From Desulfobacteraceae bacterium (GTDB lineage Bacteria; Desulfobacterota; Desulfobacteria; Desulfobacterales; Desulfosalsimonadaceae): DNA of 16,567 bases. This document shows positions 1 to 6,910 of this stretch, piece by piece. Under the pieces are notes generated by a model, which was given only the letters and a program-made list of their open reading frames with translations, was not told the DNA's origin and made no database searches. The position numbers and the translations under genes were made by a program. Every line of letters begins with the position of its first letter. Position 1 is the stretch's first letter. The stretch spans positions 1 through 16,567 of the forward strand of contig JAGGYV010000149.1 of NCBI GenBank assembly GCA_021162325.1. Direction: 5' to 3'.

Positions 1-1256
1 GCCCCCACCAGTGAACCAAACCGCCAGCCGCCGGAATAAACGGCAATGCCGCTTTTGACGATACTGTTGGCCACTACCGCAATGGTGATGCCGACAGCAC
101 CCACGGCATGGGGCAGGGCAACGGCTTTGGTTTGTTCTGCAATGGACAGGGTGATGGCATCCACATCTGCCAGACCGGAAACCAGGGAGGCCAGGTACAG
201 GCCTTTATCGCCCAGGTATATTTTGGCAATTTTTGCGACAAACAGGATCAGTACAAAAAATAGAGCGAATTTAATGGCAGGACCTAATGAAAAGGGGTTT
301 TTAAGGCTGACTTCCCCGTGGGCATCACATTTTTTGTTATCTTGATTCTGTTTTGAGCGGAACCACAGAAAAATAACCGCAATGGTTGCGACCACGGTCA
401 TGGTGCCGATGGACCAGGCCAGGTGGGTCATCAGCGTCCAGTCCAGAATGGCGACCACCACCAGCACCCGTCCAAACATGGTGGCGTTGGCAATAATGGT
501 GGCAAACGCACAGGCTGTGGCCAGGCCCGGGGCTTGTTTCGCCTGGGTTGCCATTGCCGCAGTCACCGCTGTTGACGACGTCAGCCCGCCGAAAAGGCCG
601 GTTAAGCCAAGACCCCTTTCCGCGCCGAGAAATTTGGTCAGAAAATATCCCACAAAACTGATACCGGATATCAGGATTACTAAAAACATGACTTTATAGG
701 GGTTAAACGCGCCGTAAGGGTCGAGTGCCCGGTTGGGCAGCAGGGGCAGGACAATCAGGATAATGGCCAGAAATTTTAATGTGTCGGTGAGTTCCACCCG
801 TTTCAACTGTAAAAGGATTTTAGCCATAAACCGCTTTAATGACAGAAGAATGGTGACGAGCAGCGCCAGTATACCGGCTGCCTGGGGATTCGTGTGACAA
901 AGCATGCCCAGGCCGCAGCAGACCACGGCGGCGATTTCCGTGGTGATACCGGGATCTTCATTTTCGATATGAAAGTACATGGCGATCACCATGATGACGA
1001 GCCCGGCAATAATAACCGGGGCGACTGACGGATAAGCCGTCCCGATCAGGGCGGCGGAATATCCCCCCAGCGACAGGATGGAAAATGTTCTTACTCCCAA
1101 TAGCGTGTCCGGCGGTTCGGGTTGAACCGTATTGCCGGTTTCGTTCGTTTCGCAGGCAGTCGTAAATGGTGGGATCAGGGATCGCTCTATGCCGATGAGT
1201 ACACCGATGCCCATCGCGTAAATGATTTTTAAAAAAATGTCGAGGCTCAAATCCAT
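1..1256 (-). CDS. MgtC/SapB-family membrane protein with DUF4010 domain (3' end cut by window edge)
   Basis: Reading the reverse strand from an ATG at 1256 gives 418 codons with no stop before the window edge, so the C-terminus is missing. The protein is very hydrophobic with many predicted membrane helices. Its N-terminal part (IGVLIGIERSL, then TLLGVRTFSILSLGGY) matches the MgtC-like half. The later part (ISGISFVGYFLTKFLGAERG, LTGLFGGLTSSTAVTAAMA) is the hallmark of DUF4010, and the C-terminal VSGLADVDAITLS segment fits too. The start is supported by an AAGGAG-type ribosome binding site (AATAAGGAGCATCC) just upstream. The MgtC/DUF4010 family is membrane-bound and of uncertain transport function; no substrate can be named. 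It is divergent from the response regulator at 1627. Family assignment is secure, function is not. Confidence 0.9.
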   Translation of the reverse strand, partial: MDLSLDIFLKIIYAMGIGVLIGIERSLIPPFTTACETNETGNTVQPEPPDTLLGVRTFSILSLGGYSAALIGTAYPSVAPVIIAGLVIMVIAMYFHIENEDPGITTEIAAVVCCGLGMLCHTNPQAAGILALLVTILLSLKRFMAKILLQLKRVELTDTLKFLAIILIVLPLLPNRALDPYGAFNPYKVMFLVILISGISFVGYFLTKFLGAERGLGLTGLFGGLTSSTAVTAAMATQAKQAPGLATACAFATIIANATMFGRVLVVVAILDWTLMTHLAWSIGTMTVVATIAVIFLWFRSKQNQDNKKCDAHGEVSLKNPFSLGPAIKFALFFVLILFVAKIAKIYLGDKGLYLASLVSGLADVDAITLSIAEQTKAVALPHAVGAVGITIAVVANSIVKSGIAVYSGGWRFGSLVG

Positions 1257-1317
1257 GGATGCTCCTTATTCGTTGAAATCAGCAGGGTTGTTTTTTAAAT
1301 TATTTTTATGTGAACAT

Positions 1318-1344
1318 ATCATACCAGATATTTTTGGGTGTAAA
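1318..1344 (-). promoter_or_regulatory. possible sigma-70 promoter for the DUF4010 gene
   Basis: On the reverse strand TTTACA (1344-1339) is followed after 15 bp by TATGAT (1323-1318), about 62 bp before the start codon. The -10 is good, but the spacing is shorter than the usual 16-18 bp, so this is tentative. Confidence 0.25.
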
Positions 1345-1363
1345 AATAAAGAAATTTTCCGTT

Positions 1364-1394
1364 TTGACAATTAGATCGGTTCACCATAAGGTGA
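1364..1394 (+). promoter_or_regulatory. possible promoter with TCACC/GGTGA palindrome upstream of the response regulator
   Basis: TTGACA (1364-1369) is followed after 17 bp by TAAGGT (1387-1392). The -10 hexamer lies within TCACCATAAGGTGA (1381-1394), a 5+4+5 inverted repeat that could be an operator. If used, the transcript would carry a ~230-nt leader that includes the dispersed repeat before the gene at 1627. The -35 is perfect and the -10 poor. Confidence 0.3.
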
Positions 1395-1432
1395 GTTTGG
1401 GTTGGTTTGAAAAATTTAAGATAAATTAAATC

Positions 1433-1599
1433 TGACAAACTCGTAAAAAGTAGAATTCCGATGGCAAAGAAAAAAGTTCCACCAAATATTAAAATTGGCG
1501 AGGCGCGCAAATCCTGAGTAATGATTTGTACTTATCGTACCATGAAGAAGCGAAGGATGCAGCGCAACAAAGAATTTGGACTTTTTACGAAGCCATCAA
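1433..1599. repeat. MITE-like dispersed repeat, copy A (with internal insertion)
   Basis: This 167-bp segment recurs at 16419-16567 with near identity outside one internal indel of about 12-17 bp (around 1480-1500 here, after AAAAAAGTTCC). Its ends form imperfect terminal inverted repeats: TCGTAAAAAGTAGAATTC at the left and, read in reverse, TCGTAAAAAGTCCAAATTC at the right. It has no coding potential. The ends plus small size suggest a non-autonomous mobile element or an extragenic palindromic repeat. It ends only about 15 bp before the ribosome binding site of the response regulator, so it lies in that gene's 5' leader. Confidence 0.8.
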
Positions 1600-1626
1600 A
1601 TTTATAAATTTTAAAGAGGCGTTAAA

Positions 1627-3036
1627 TTGGCTCGAATACTGATTGTCGACGACGACCCCGATATTTGTTCCCTGCTTTTGAAATTAATAGAAGGGCTTCA
1701 TCACCAGCCCTTTGCCACCCATACCATGGCAGATGGTCTTTTCCACGCGCAAAACAATGATTATGCGCTGGTTTTTCTCGATATGGGCCTTCCTGACGGG
1801 AATGGGTTGCAGATTTTACCGGATCTGCTCAGAACGCCCTCGACACCCGAGGTGATTATTATTACAGGTGCCGGAGATAATCGCGGTGCTGAACTGGCAT
1901 TCAAGCACGGGGCATGGGATTACCTCAGCAAGCCGTTTTTTCGGGAGGAAGTCTCTTTAGCCATTTCCCGGGCGCTTCAATACCGTTTGGAAAAAGAATC
2001 CAACAAAAGCCCTTTATCTCTTGATCGTAACGGAATTATCGGTGATTCAGACGGCATTCGCGGATGTCTGGATGATGTGGCCCGCGCCTGTAATTCAGAT
2101 GCCAGTGTGCTTATAATTGGTGGGTCCGGTACGGGTAAAGAGCTGTTTGCCAGGGCTATCCATATTAACAGCAAAAGGGCCTCCCATCGGTTTGTGACGG
2201 TTGATTGTGGGGCCTTACCGGAAACCCTGGTGGAGAGTATTCTCTTTGGTCATGAAAAAGGCGCTTTTACCGGCGCGCTCAAGCAAAGCGAAGGACTTAT
2301 CAGGCAGGCCGAAGGCGGAACTCTTTTTTTAGATGAGATCGGTGAACTCCCCTTCACCATTCAAAAATCTCTGCTGCGCATGCTTCAGGAAAAACGTTTC
2401 TTACCGCTGGGTGCAGACAAAGAAGTATCGGTTGATTTCAGGCTGATCGCCGCCACTAACCGGAATCTTGACCAGATGGTGGAAAAAGGCAGTTTTCGCG
2501 AGGACTTGTTGTTTCGAATTCAGGGTATTGAAATCAATCTTTTGCCGCTTATAGACCGGAAGCAGGATATTGAAGAAATTGCGCTCAGTAAAATACATCA
2601 ACTGAGTGAACATTACGGCAATGAGACAAAGGGCGTCTCCCGGGAATTTTTAGATGCTTTAAAGGCTCAGGAATGGCCGGGAAATGTGCGCGAACTCATC
2701 AATGCGCTGGAATATGCAGTGGCTTCAGCCGGTCAGGACCCAACCCTGTACCCCAAGCATTTGCCGCCAAAATATCGCGCTGAACTGCTGCAGCTGAAAA
2801 CAGCACCCCCAATGGAATCTGATGCCGGTCCGGTTGATTCTTCGGATATCGGTGAAGCTTTTCCCCTTATGTCGGATTACCGGAGCGAATTTGAAAGAAA
2901 GTATTTGCAGGCACTTGCAATAAGGGCTAAAGGCGATCGGAATATTGCCTGTCGTCTTTCAGGAATTTCCCAGAGCCGGTTGTATGATTTGTTGAAAAAG
3001 TATAATCTTTCACTGGTTGATACCTTTGGTAATTGA
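1627..3036 (+). CDS. NtrC-family sigma-54-dependent response regulator
   Basis: A 469-residue bacterial enhancer-binding protein of normal length. The receiver domain (about 1-118) has the acidic pair D8/D9, phospho-acceptor D52 in LVFLDMGLPDGNG, T80 and K102 (YLSKPF). The AAA+ domain (about 138-370) has Walker A GGSGTGKE (165-172), an intact GAFTGA sigma-54 contact loop (212-217), Walker B FLDEIGE with D236/E237, and the FRED...FRI arginine region near 291-299. A Fis-type helix-turn-helix closes the protein (NIACRLSGISQSRLYDLLKK). The start is TTG at 1627, with an AAAGAGG-type ribosome binding site ending about 8 bp upstream; the first residues (ARILIVDDD) are exactly where the family begins. 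No histidine kinase lies beside it, so its partner is elsewhere. The sigma-54 promoter at 3176 is a plausible target. Confidence 0.95.
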   Translation: MARILIVDDDPDICSLLLKLIEGLHHQPFATHTMADGLFHAQNNDYALVFLDMGLPDGNGLQILPDLLRTPSTPEVIIITGAGDNRGAELAFKHGAWDYLSKPFFREEVSLAISRALQYRLEKESNKSPLSLDRNGIIGDSDGIRGCLDDVARACNSDASVLIIGGSGTGKELFARAIHINSKRASHRFVTVDCGALPETLVESILFGHEKGAFTGALKQSEGLIRQAEGGTLFLDEIGELPFTIQKSLLRMLQEKRFLPLGADKEVSVDFRLIAATNRNLDQMVEKGSFREDLLFRIQGIEINLLPLIDRKQDIEEIALSKIHQLSEHYGNETKGVSREFLDALKAQEWPGNVRELINALEYAVASAGQDPTLYPKHLPPKYRAELLQLKTAPPMESDAGPVDSSDIGEAFPLMSDYRSEFERKYLQALAIRAKGDRNIACRLSGISQSRLYDLLKKYNLSLVDTFGN

Positions 3037-3069
3037 GGCGACGATCACCGTTTGATTCCTGAAAAAAAG

Positions 3070-3110
3070 AAAATCCGTTCCTGTTTCCTGGAAACAGGAA
3101 TGGATTTTTT
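3070..3110 (+). terminator. rho-independent terminator after the response regulator
   Basis: TTCCTGTTTC (3078-3087) pairs perfectly with GAAACAGGAA (3091-3100). The stem continues through a G.U pair and ATCC/GGAT into AAA/TTT, ending in a T run (3105-3110). Being so palindromic and about 85 bp upstream of the sigma-54 promoter at 3176, it could in principle also be an activator site, but the T run favours termination. Confidence 0.85.
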
Positions 3111-3175
3111 GTTTCTTGTCTCGGCGAGTTGTTTTAATATATTGATATTGCTACTAAAGTGGTAAAAAGATATTT

Positions 3176-3191
3176 TGGCACCCAATTTGCA
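3176..3191 (+). promoter_or_regulatory. sigma-54 (-24/-12) promoter
   Basis: TGGCACCCAATTTGCA matches the sigma-54 consensus TGGCAC-N5-TTGC, with the invariant GG and GC exactly 10 bp apart. The expected transcript start is near 3202, 56 bp before the ATG at 3258. It lies directly downstream of a sigma-54 activator gene, which strengthens the call. Confidence 0.8.
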
Positions 3192-3257
3192 ATATAAATT
3201 ATAAAGTTAATTAAGCCAACATTGTTTGACGTTTTAGAAAAAGGAATCGCTACGAAA

Positions 3258-3431
3258 ATGAATCGGACATTGAGAAATAATGATAAATGGGACATCCGGC
3301 CAAATCCAAACGGACGTGGAATAAATATATGTGTTCTTGAGGAAAAGGGCCCTTTTTATTTCGGGATGAATCTTATTGGAAAGCTCATTCGGATCCCGCT
3401 TAATTTTTTTTACGGAAAAACGTATAAATAG
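3258..3431 (+). CDS. 57-residue hypothetical protein behind a sigma-54 promoter
   Basis: I do not recognise this protein. From ATG 3258 it is 57 residues and basic. It has a polar N-terminal half (MNRTLRNNDKWDIRPNPN) and a C-terminal half with a short hydrophobic stretch (FYFGMNLIGKLIRIPLNFFYG), possibly membrane-associated. A TTG at 3222 would add 12 residues but has no ribosome binding site, whereas AAAGGAA lies 11 bp before the ATG, a somewhat long spacing. The case for a real gene rests mainly on the excellent sigma-54 promoter ending 66 bp upstream and the hairpin terminator 100 bp downstream. The neighbouring NtrC-type regulator is the obvious candidate activator. Confidence 0.5.
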   Translation: MNRTLRNNDKWDIRPNPNGRGINICVLEEKGPFYFGMNLIGKLIRIPLNFFYGKTYK

Positions 3432-3530
3432 CTGATTTTTTTAATGTTGATCTGTTGGCGGAGAATGCAGGTTGTTAGTATTCATGCTCTCCATTTCTTA
3501 TGAACCAAATTCATGGGAAATTTAATTATA

Positions 3531-3555
3531 GCCCGGGTTTTCAAAAAACCCGGGC
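3531..3555. terminator. GC-rich hairpin, probable terminator of the 57-residue gene
   Basis: GCCCGGGTTTT and AAAACCCGGGC form a perfect 11-bp stem with a 3-nt loop. A moderately T-rich run follows about 8 bp later on the + strand (GATTTTTAC), part of a repeat fragment. The U tract is not directly adjacent, so termination efficiency is uncertain. Confidence 0.55.
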
Positions 3556-3560
3556 ACTTA

Positions 3561-3580
3561 GATTTTTACGAAGCCATCAA
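3561..3580. repeat. solo end of the dispersed repeat
   Basis: GATTTTTACGAAGCCATCAA matches the right end of copy A (1580-1599) at all but one base, yet none of the rest of the element is present. It looks like an isolated terminal repeat left by deletion or excision, next to the hairpin at 3531. Confidence 0.5.
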
Positions 3581-3660
3581 GGCGGCGTACCTGTCAATAA
3601 GAAATAAAGACCTGATGCGGATTTTCCAATCAGGAAAAAATATAGAAAAGGAGTAAATCA

Positions 3661-3759
3661 ATGAAAAAAGCATTTCAAATAACAAAAATAGCAGTCGCTA
3701 CAGTTAAAGCATTTGTTGAATACCAGATCTTTTATCGTAACCACAATGATGAATTCTAG
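3661..3759 (+). CDS. 32-residue small protein with strong ribosome binding site
   Basis: ATG 3661 to TAG 3759 encodes MKKAFQITKIAVATVKAF followed by VEYQIFYRNHNDEF. The ribosome binding site AAAAGGAG stands 8 bp upstream, better than that of most larger genes here. The first half could form a basic amphipathic or weakly hydrophobic helix and the tail is polar. I do not recognise a family. No promoter of its own is obvious. It follows the hairpin at 3531 and the solo repeat end, so it could be served by read-through from the sigma-54 promoter at 3176. Confidence 0.5.
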   Translation: MKKAFQITKIAVATVKAFVEYQIFYRNHNDEF

Positions 3760-3848
3760 TCGTTTCATCATCAGAGTAATAGGCCTGAGCGGTTAACGCA
3801 TTAAGATTCATCTGAATTCAGGTTTTTTGCTTTACGGTAGTAAAATGA

Positions 3849-3893
3849 AGAAATGGCAAGTATTGACCGTTTGCGGTGATGCTTGCCATTTCT
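3849..3893. other. long hairpin between the 32-residue ORF and the WYL gene
   Basis: AGAAATGGCAAGTAT (3849-3863) pairs with ATGCTTGCCATTTCT (3879-3893), 15 bp with a single G.U. The loop carries a further ACCG/CGGT stem, so the whole segment folds into one long rod. Neither side has a strong U tract. It may be a weak terminator between converging transcripts, an mRNA-end stabiliser or part of a small RNA. The rest of 3760-3975 shows only CCTGA/TCAGG arms ending at a T run (about 3825-3832), a weak terminator candidate. Confidence 0.5.
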
Positions 3894-3975
3894 TTGTTGG
3901 CGGGTATTCGATATTTTAAATCCCCCTCTTATTCCCTTTGTTTCTATATCCCTTCAAACCCAATATAATCCAGCA

Positions 3976-4983
3976 TTAATGCAATATTTTATTATATCGG
4001 GAAATTAATTTTTTGAGGTCGTTAATAATTTCTTGTCTTAATGCTGCCGGTTCCAGCACGACCGCTTCAGCCCCTAAGGACATCACCCATCGTTTAACAT
4101 CATTCCAGCCTGAGGTTTCGATCTCCAAAATCAGGGAGTTGTCTTTGTTCTCGACAATGGTCTGGTTTTTAAAAAAATTTCGTTCCCGAATGTATTTGGC
4201 CTGGCTCGGAGAAATCCATAACCGGATTGACACCGGATCATCGTAAATAATGTCAAATGATGATTCCAGCAGTTTTTCAGGATCAAAATTTTCCGGATAT
4301 TCAAACGTTTCTTCGGATTTGTCAATTTTTTGGATCCTTTCCACGGCCAGGGTCCGGATAGTGTCGTGCTTCGGAACCCGGACAAAGATATACATCCCTC
4401 CGTTACTTTCAAAAAAATGCAGCGGCTCAATAAGGTAATGCTTTTTCTTTTCATCATAGAATGAAAAATAACTCACCATGCAGATTTTTTGTTTCAGGAT
4501 GGCATCGGCAAGCATGTCGATAATTTCCTCCTTCCCGGAATAATCCTTGGCAAACTTGGACTGGGGGATGAACAGGGTCTTGATTTTGTCCAGCTGTTTG
4601 AATACCGAGGGGGGCAGAAATGCGTTGATCTTGTTAAAAGCCGATTGGGCTTCGGCTTCTAAGCGGGTGCCTTTATAAATCGTCGCTTCCCCTTTGAGCA
4701 GGTACAGGGCCAACATTTCGGCAAAAGAAAGTTTTAATTCGGGCACGGAAATATTGGGCATTTTTTTGACATATTCCGGCTGTAGGTGCCATTGCTTGTT
4801 CCGTTCATCAGGAGACTTGTCATCATAGACGGGAAAATGCATGCTTTGCAGGGTTTCGATGATCCGATAGACGGAGCGCCGGTCTGTTCCGATGTTTTCG
4901 CATAGTTCGTTGATGGTAGCGCCTTTTGGTCGTGCCAGCAGGTCTACGGTTTTTAATAATCGGACAAGTTGTTTTTCTCTCAT
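3976..4983 (-). CDS. WYL-domain transcriptional regulator (winged HTH plus WYL plus WCX)
   Basis: This 335-residue protein has the standard three-part build. An N-terminal winged helix-turn-helix (about 1-60) includes ATINELCENIGTDRRSVYRI. A WYL sensor domain (about 150-235) has SYFSFYDEKKKHYLIEPLHF and ends in RTLAVERIQKI; the eponymous WYL triplet is replaced by MYI in GGMYIFVRV. The C-terminal WCX extension (about 250-335) has WNDVKRWVMSLGAEAVVLEP then LR. Proteins of this type bind a small or nucleic-acid ligand through WYL and control nearby genes, commonly stress or defence genes. It is divergent from the unknown gene at 5186, with about 200 bp shared between them, so that gene is its most likely target apart from itself. 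Family is secure, ligand unknown. Confidence 0.92.
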   Translation of the reverse strand: MREKQLVRLLKTVDLLARPKGATINELCENIGTDRRSVYRIIETLQSMHFPVYDDKSPDERNKQWHLQPEYVKKMPNISVPELKLSFAEMLALYLLKGEATIYKGTRLEAEAQSAFNKINAFLPPSVFKQLDKIKTLFIPQSKFAKDYSGKEEIIDMLADAILKQKICMVSYFSFYDEKKKHYLIEPLHFFESNGGMYIFVRVPKHDTIRTLAVERIQKIDKSEETFEYPENFDPEKLLESSFDIIYDDPVSIRLWISPSQAKYIRERNFFKNQTIVENKDNSLILEIETSGWNDVKRWVMSLGAEAVVLEPAALRQEIINDLKKLISRYNKILH

Positions 4984-5068
4984 GGGGCCTATCTTTGTGT
5001 TAATTGCATATAATATTCAGTGGTTACGCCGACGACCGTAGCGGGTGAGTTTGTTTTTATTATGTTTT

Positions 5069-5126
5069 CAAGTGGTTATAAAAAAAATAAAAAAAATGAA
5101 CAAGTGTGGCCAAAACCGCATACTTG
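5069..5126. promoter_or_regulatory. CAAGTG repeats in the WYL/5186 divergent region
   Basis: CAAGTG occurs at 5069-5074 and 5101-5106, 32 bp (three helical turns) apart. An inverted ACTTG follows at 5122-5126, and TATAAT at 5133-5138 could be the -10 of the gene at 5186, without a good -35. The arrangement resembles operator half-sites for the divergent WYL regulator, but the motif is short and the region AT-rich. Confidence 0.3.
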
Positions 5127-5185
5127 CCGTTTTATAATACCGCCAACATGAAACAATGAATCATAAAAAAACGGAGGAAATGACC

Positions 5186-5713
5186 ATGCTTAACCAGAAA
5201 GCGCTTAACCAGAAAGAAATTAATATTATCACTTTATCAGAACATCGGGTTTTTGAGAAGAAGGAAATTGCTGAAAAGGAGAAAACAGGGCATTTAAGCA
5301 GAGATAAAGATATGGATTTTATCGAAACCCTGTTCCGGTTTATGGGCGGGAAGCGGCAAACGGTTATTTCGTTTATCCGGATGAAATTGAACCGGAAAAA
5401 ACAGGCATTTTTTATCCGGGAACTGAAAAAATGCGGAAGCCTGAGACAGCAGGCCCGATGTATAAAAAAATATATCGGTCACCTGAAAGTAAATGATGCC
5501 AAGGCTTTGTTAATGAGTCTGCCGGAATTGCTGCCCGGAAAAATTGAGGCATTGACCTATCATGGGGAAGATATGCCTGAAAATCGCCTGATGAAATTTG
5601 CAAAAACCTTTAATTTGTCCAATGAAGATGCATTGTTTTGCATGTTTTTCTTTTTAATGACGCGCGAGGACCTTGGGAAAACGGAATTATTAAACGTGGG
5701 CAGGGCAATATAA
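5186..5713 (+). CDS. unrecognised 175-residue cytoplasmic protein
   Basis: No family is recognised. The start is set at ATG 5186, because GGAGG (5173-5177) is 8 bp upstream of it but only 2 bp from the in-frame ATG at 5180; an ATG at 5156 has no ribosome binding site. The protein opens with a short duplicated stretch (LNQKALNQKE). It is strongly charged and predicted mainly helical, basic in the middle (RMKLNRKKQAFFIRELKK) and more hydrophobic near the C-terminus (DALFCMFFFLM). There is no signal peptide or clear membrane span. It is divergent from the WYL regulator, its likely controller. Its stop codon abuts the first copy of the ~150-bp diverged repeat. Confidence 0.75.
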   Translation: MLNQKALNQKEINIITLSEHRVFEKKEIAEKEKTGHLSRDKDMDFIETLFRFMGGKRQTVISFIRMKLNRKKQAFFIRELKKCGSLRQQARCIKKYIGHLKVNDAKALLMSLPELLPGKIEALTYHGEDMPENRLMKFAKTFNLSNEDALFCMFFFLMTREDLGKTELLNVGRAI

Positions 5714-5865
5714 ATACTTGATTTTTATAATATATTCTTTTATCGTGCGCTTATTGTTTTTCGTTAGCCGGAATTTTTTATCCGGCAAATGGGGACATTC
5801 GCCACTGAAATTCTTTTTTTTATTCCAATCCCCTTATATCTGAACCCAGACCCCTTGCGAAAAAT
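5712..5865. repeat. diverged ~150-bp repeat, copy R1
   Basis: Starting at the stop codon of the 5186 gene, this segment aligns colinearly with 7633-7780. Shared blocks include AATACTTGA, TTTTTCGTTA, ATCCGG.AAATGGG.ACATT, CTGAAATTC and GCGAAAAAT, at roughly two-thirds identity by eye. It also contains a GCCGGA/TCCGGC hairpin (5767-5786). The two copies flank the toxin-antitoxin pair in direct orientation. Confidence 0.7.
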
Positions 5866-6089
5866 CGCTACAACGCAGTAGATGGGGCTTTTGGCAATCG
5901 GGTTTGGACCACACTAAGCATTAAATATTATAGAATATACATGTAAAAAAAGGCCTTCAAACGTGGCAATAATTAACTTTTTGGCCCCACAAGAGCAATA
6001 TAGGAACGAAAATTGGTGAGCGCAAAGCGGCACTATATTCCCGGGGCAGTGCTTCTGACGGGATCGATTCCGGTTTGTGAATGACAAGG
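5866..6089. other. gene-poor stretch downstream of the toxin gene
   Basis: Together with R1 this makes a gap of about 375 bp. I see no ORF with a ribosome binding site here. On the reverse strand AAGGCC followed by a T7 run (about 5948-5960) could help terminate the toxin-antitoxin transcript, although no clear stem precedes it. Confidence 0.4.
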
Positions 6090-6590
6090 TTAAATAGATT
6101 TCATAGTCAGAAACAGCCTGTGGCTGTTATCACTTAATCGGGTGAACCCAAAACGCTCGTAAAAACGGTGTGCGTCACGGTTGATGGCATCCACGACCAT
6201 GGCATAAATAGCGACTTCATCACTGACAGCCAGGACGCGCTTAACTGCATCGGCAAGCAGCATTTTACCGACACCTTTTCCCTGGGCGGATTGACTTATC
6301 GCCAGTCTGCCAATTAAGACAGCGGGTACCGGATGTTCAGGCAGCTTTTGAGATAGCTTTTCAGGCAAGTGATTTAACTCAATCGATAAGCTGCTCAAGG
6401 TGTAATAGCCAATTACCTTTTTTGGGTGGTCTGTTTCCGCAGCGATAAAAACACGGCTGATGTGGCGTTTAACATCTTGGCTTGCCAGTCTTTGCAGGTA
6501 ATGGTCGAGTATTTCAACGCCGCAACAAAAGCCTGGTCTGTCATGATTCGTGTTAAGCGGCTCAATGATCAAATGACAAAAATCGATCAT
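6090..6590 (-). CDS. GNAT acetyltransferase toxin (TacT/AtaT-like)
   Basis: The 166-residue protein is a GNAT-fold N-acetyltransferase of the type II toxin group. Visible marks are the N-terminal FCCGVEILDHYL (family pattern F-x-CG-x3-LD-x-L), the acetyl-CoA pyrophosphate loop QGKGVG (103-108) after IGRLAISQSA, and the catalytic-tyrosine region RFYERFGF (Y144). Characterised relatives acetylate the aminoacyl group of charged tRNA and block translation. Its ATG overlaps the antitoxin stop by 4 bp (ATGA), so translation is probably coupled. Length is typical and all key motifs are intact, so it is likely functional. Confidence 0.93.
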   Translation of the reverse strand: MIDFCHLIIEPLNTNHDRPGFCCGVEILDHYLQRLASQDVKRHISRVFIAAETDHPKKVIGYYTLSSLSIELNHLPEKLSQKLPEHPVPAVLIGRLAISQSAQGKGVGKMLLADAVKRVLAVSDEVAIYAMVVDAINRDAHRFYERFGFTRLSDNSHRLFLTMKSI

Positions 6591-6871
6591 TTGCTGACTA
6601 CTCGCCGGGAATGTTCTTCAAGAGCATCGGTCAGCTTGCTGTTGAAGCTAACCGTAGCAGCCAGCGCATTGAAGAAAGTGTTTGAGTTTTTAGCATTCAA
6701 AGCCATGGCCTCATGCGCATGGACGGTTTTTTTTGCCTGTTCCACGGCACTATGCAGAATAAACTTGCTGACAGTTTTCCCTTCAAATCCGGCGGCACGC
6801 TCTAAAAGGCTTTTCACGCTGCTCTCTATCCGGATATTGATCCGCTTATTGGCTTGTGTCGGTGCTTTCAA
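6587..6871 (-). CDS. DUF1778 ribbon-helix-helix antitoxin (TacA-like)
   Basis: A 94-residue protein with the DUF1778 pattern: an N-terminal RHH DNA-binding part (RINIRIESSVKSLLERAA, then GKTVSKFILHSAVEQA) and a C-terminal flexible tail that in relatives wraps the GNAT toxin and covers its active site. The start appears to be TTG at 6871, with AGAGG about 9 bp upstream; no in-frame ATG exists nearby. Gene order (antitoxin first) and the 4-bp overlap with the toxin are typical. The complex presumably represses the promoter and operator at 6911-6944. Confidence 0.92.
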   Translation of the reverse strand: MKAPTQANKRINIRIESSVKSLLERAAGFEGKTVSKFILHSAVEQAKKTVHAHEAMALNAKNSNTFFNALAATVSFNSKLTDALEEHSRRVVSK

Positions 6872-6910
6872 AATGAATGTCCTCTATTTTTAAGGGGTGT
6901 TTTAAAGTTT

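Larger units (their letters stand above)
1257..1626. other. 370-bp divergent intergenic region
   Basis: The stretch between the DUF4010 gene and the response regulator holds possible promoters in both directions and dispersed repeat copy A. A 63-codon reverse-strand frame across it (1319-1510) has no ribosome binding site and half of it is repeat, so no gene is called here. Confidence 0.6.

Noticed and set aside
46..699. Two + strand frames of about 100 codons each
   Set aside because: Both lie antisense within the DUF4010 gene, have no ribosome binding site and read as low-complexity Ala/Met/Thr-rich shadow sequence.
1319..1510. 63-codon reverse-strand frame
   Set aside because: It has no ribosome binding site and overlaps the dispersed repeat; the possible promoter for the DUF4010 gene also lies within it.
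5990..6089. Integron-type attC site next to the toxin-antitoxin genes
   Set aside because: No paired RYYYAAC/GTTRRRY core sites or the expected hairpin were found.
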